From: Acidobacteriota bacterium
Lineage (GTDB): Bacteria > Acidobacteriota > Vicinamibacteria > Vicinamibacterales > JAFNAJ01
Assembly (NCBI GenBank): GCA_017860085.1
Contig: JAFNAJ010000086.1
Location: 1-8,731 of the forward strand
DNA: 8,731 nt
Direction of reading: 5' to 3'
Numbering within the stretch: position 1 is the stretch's first letter; every line of letters starts with the position of its first letter. Below the pieces are notes generated by a model. That model ran no database searches and was not told the DNA's origin. It saw nothing but the letters and a program-made list of their open reading frames with translations. Shown one piece after another: positions 7,771-8,731 of this stretch. A program made the position numbers and the translations under genes.

Positions 7771-8731
7771 TTACTCCCACTCGATCGTCGAGGGCGGTTT
7801 CGAGCTGATGTCGAACACGACGCGATTGATGCCCTTCACCTCGTTCACGAGCCGTGACGAAATCGTGGCCAGCAAATCGTGCGGCAGGCGGGCCCAGTCC
7901 GCCGTCATGCCGTCGCGGCTCTCGACCGCCCGCACCGCCACGGTGAACTCGTACGTCCGCTCGTCGCCCATGACCCCGACGCTGCGAACCGGCAGCAGCA
8001 CCGCGAACGACTGCCAGAGTCGCCGATACCAGCCGTGGCGCCGCACCTCTTCCTGCACGATCACGTCCGCCTTGCGCAAGAGCGCCAGCCGTTCGGCAGT
8101 GACCTCGCCGAGGATGCGCACCGCGAGCCCTGGACCGGGGAATGGCTGGCGCCAGATCAACTCCTCGTCGACCCCGAGCGCAAGCCCGAGCACGCGGACC
8201 TCGTCCTTGAAGAGCTGGCGCACGGGCTCCACCAGCCGGAAGCGCATGGCTTCGGGCAGCCCGCCGACGTTGTGGTGGCTCTTGATGGCCGCCGACGGCC
8301 CCACGACCGACACGCTCTCGATCACGTCCGGATAGAGCGTACCCTGCGCGAGGAAGTCGAACCCGCCGAGTGCCTGGGCCCGCGCCTCGAACACCTCGAT
8401 GAACGTCGCGCCGATGATCTTCCGCTTCTGTTCCGGATCGGCGACGCCACGCAGTCGGCTCAGGAAGAGCTCGCTGGCGTCGACGGTCTCCACGGGCAGG
8501 TGGAGCTTCTCCACGAAGCGCCTGTGCACCTGCCCGGCCTCGTCCTGCCGCAAGAGGCCGTTGTCGACGAAGATGCACGTGAGTCGCTCGCCGACAGCCC
8601 GATGCACGAGCAGGGCGACAACGGTGGAGTCGACGCCGCCGCTCAGGCCGCAGACCACGCGGCCCTCGCCGACCTGACGCCGGATCGCCACGGTGGCTTC
8701 CTCGACAAACGACGCCATGGTCCAGTCGCCG
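7771..8731 (-). CDS. guaA: GMP synthase (glutamine-hydrolysing), C-terminal part; 5' end outside the window
   Basis: GuaA converts XMP to GMP with ATP and ammonia from glutamine, the last step of guanine nucleotide synthesis, in the cytoplasm. The window encodes 319 residues. Counting from the methionine at 8718, the PP-loop SGGVDS lies at 26-31, FVDNGLLR at 50-57, KRKIIGATFIEVF at 98-110, LAQGTLYPDVIES at 123-135, KSHHNVGGLPE at 146-156 and RQPFPGPGLAVR at 190-201. These form the ATP-pyrophosphatase domain. The C-terminal dimerisation domain follows with LLPVRSVGVMGDERTYE (241-257) and the standard ending KPPSTIEWE before TAA. The methionine at 8718 is probably not the true start: the frame stays open upstream as GDWT, which resembles the linker between the amidotransferase and synthetase domains of one-chain bacterial GuaA. 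The glutaminase domain would then lie to the right of the window. A two-subunit enzyme starting at 8718 is the less likely alternative. It is the first visible gene of the run and ends 11 nt before dnaE. Confidence 0.96.
   Translation of the reverse strand, partial: GDWTMASFVEEATVAIRRQVGEGRVVCGLSGGVDSTVVALLVHRAVGERLTCIFVDNGLLRQDEAGQVHRRFVEKLHLPVETVDASELFLSRLRGVADPEQKRKIIGATFIEVFEARAQALGGFDFLAQGTLYPDVIESVSVVGPSAAIKSHHNVGGLPEAMRFRLVEPVRQLFKDEVRVLGLALGVDEELIWRQPFPGPGLAVRILGEVTAERLALLRKADVIVQEEVRRHGWYRRLWQSFAVLLPVRSVGVMGDERTYEFTVAVRAVESRDGMTADWARLPHDLLATISSRLVNEVKGINRVVFDISSKPPSTIEWE

Noticed and set aside
4421..8335. A 1304-codon open frame on the plus strand, opposite dnaE and most of guaA.
   Set aside because: Within dnaE it lies codon-for-codon opposite the real gene, so it stays open only because TTA, CTA and TCA are avoided. 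Its translation is Arg/His/Val-rich with no recognisable domain, and it crosses two well-identified genes.

Overview
The window is a GC-rich (visibly about two-thirds G+C) stretch of bacterial chromosome. Five genes lie head to tail on the minus strand with almost no spare DNA. In transcription order (right to left) they are guaA (3' part only), dnaE, accA, recJ and an LptC/OstA-like lipopolysaccharide-transport gene (5' part only). All are housekeeping genes. I see no mobile element, tRNA, rRNA, CRISPR array or defence locus. The LptC-like gene implies a diderm bacterium with an LPS-type outer membrane. The GC content, strong codon bias, bacterial-type GuaA, DnaE1-type polymerase with an intact PHP domain and a long LptC/OstA protein would suit an Acidobacteriota lineage (for example Vicinamibacteria), but that assignment is inference.

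Layout: 7771-8731 encodes the ATP-pyrophosphatase and dimerisation domains of GMP synthase and runs off the right edge. 4262-7759 is the full-length DNA polymerase III alpha subunit. 3275-4246 is the alpha carboxyltransferase subunit of acetyl-CoA carboxylase, with a GTG start and the best Shine-Dalgarno in the window. 1544-3259 is the single-strand exonuclease RecJ. 1-1443 is a membrane-anchored LptC/OstA-like protein that continues off the left edge. It has at least 481 residues and no stop codon inside the window.

The gaps are 11, 15 and 15 nt between the first four genes, and the ribosome-binding sequences of dnaE and recJ overlap or abut the previous stop codon. This points to one transcript with coupled translation. 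The only real intergenic space is the 100 nt between recJ and the lpt gene. It has no convincing terminator or promoter, but it carries an 8-bp hairpin between a Shine-Dalgarno-like GAGGA and the lpt start codon.

The genes serve GTP supply, replication, fatty-acid initiation, recombination/repair and envelope assembly, so they share growth-linked demand rather than a single pathway. I found no undescribed system. The points most worth a second look are the structured leader of the lpt gene, the complete metal-ligand set in the DnaE PHP domain, and the unusual length of the LptC-like protein.
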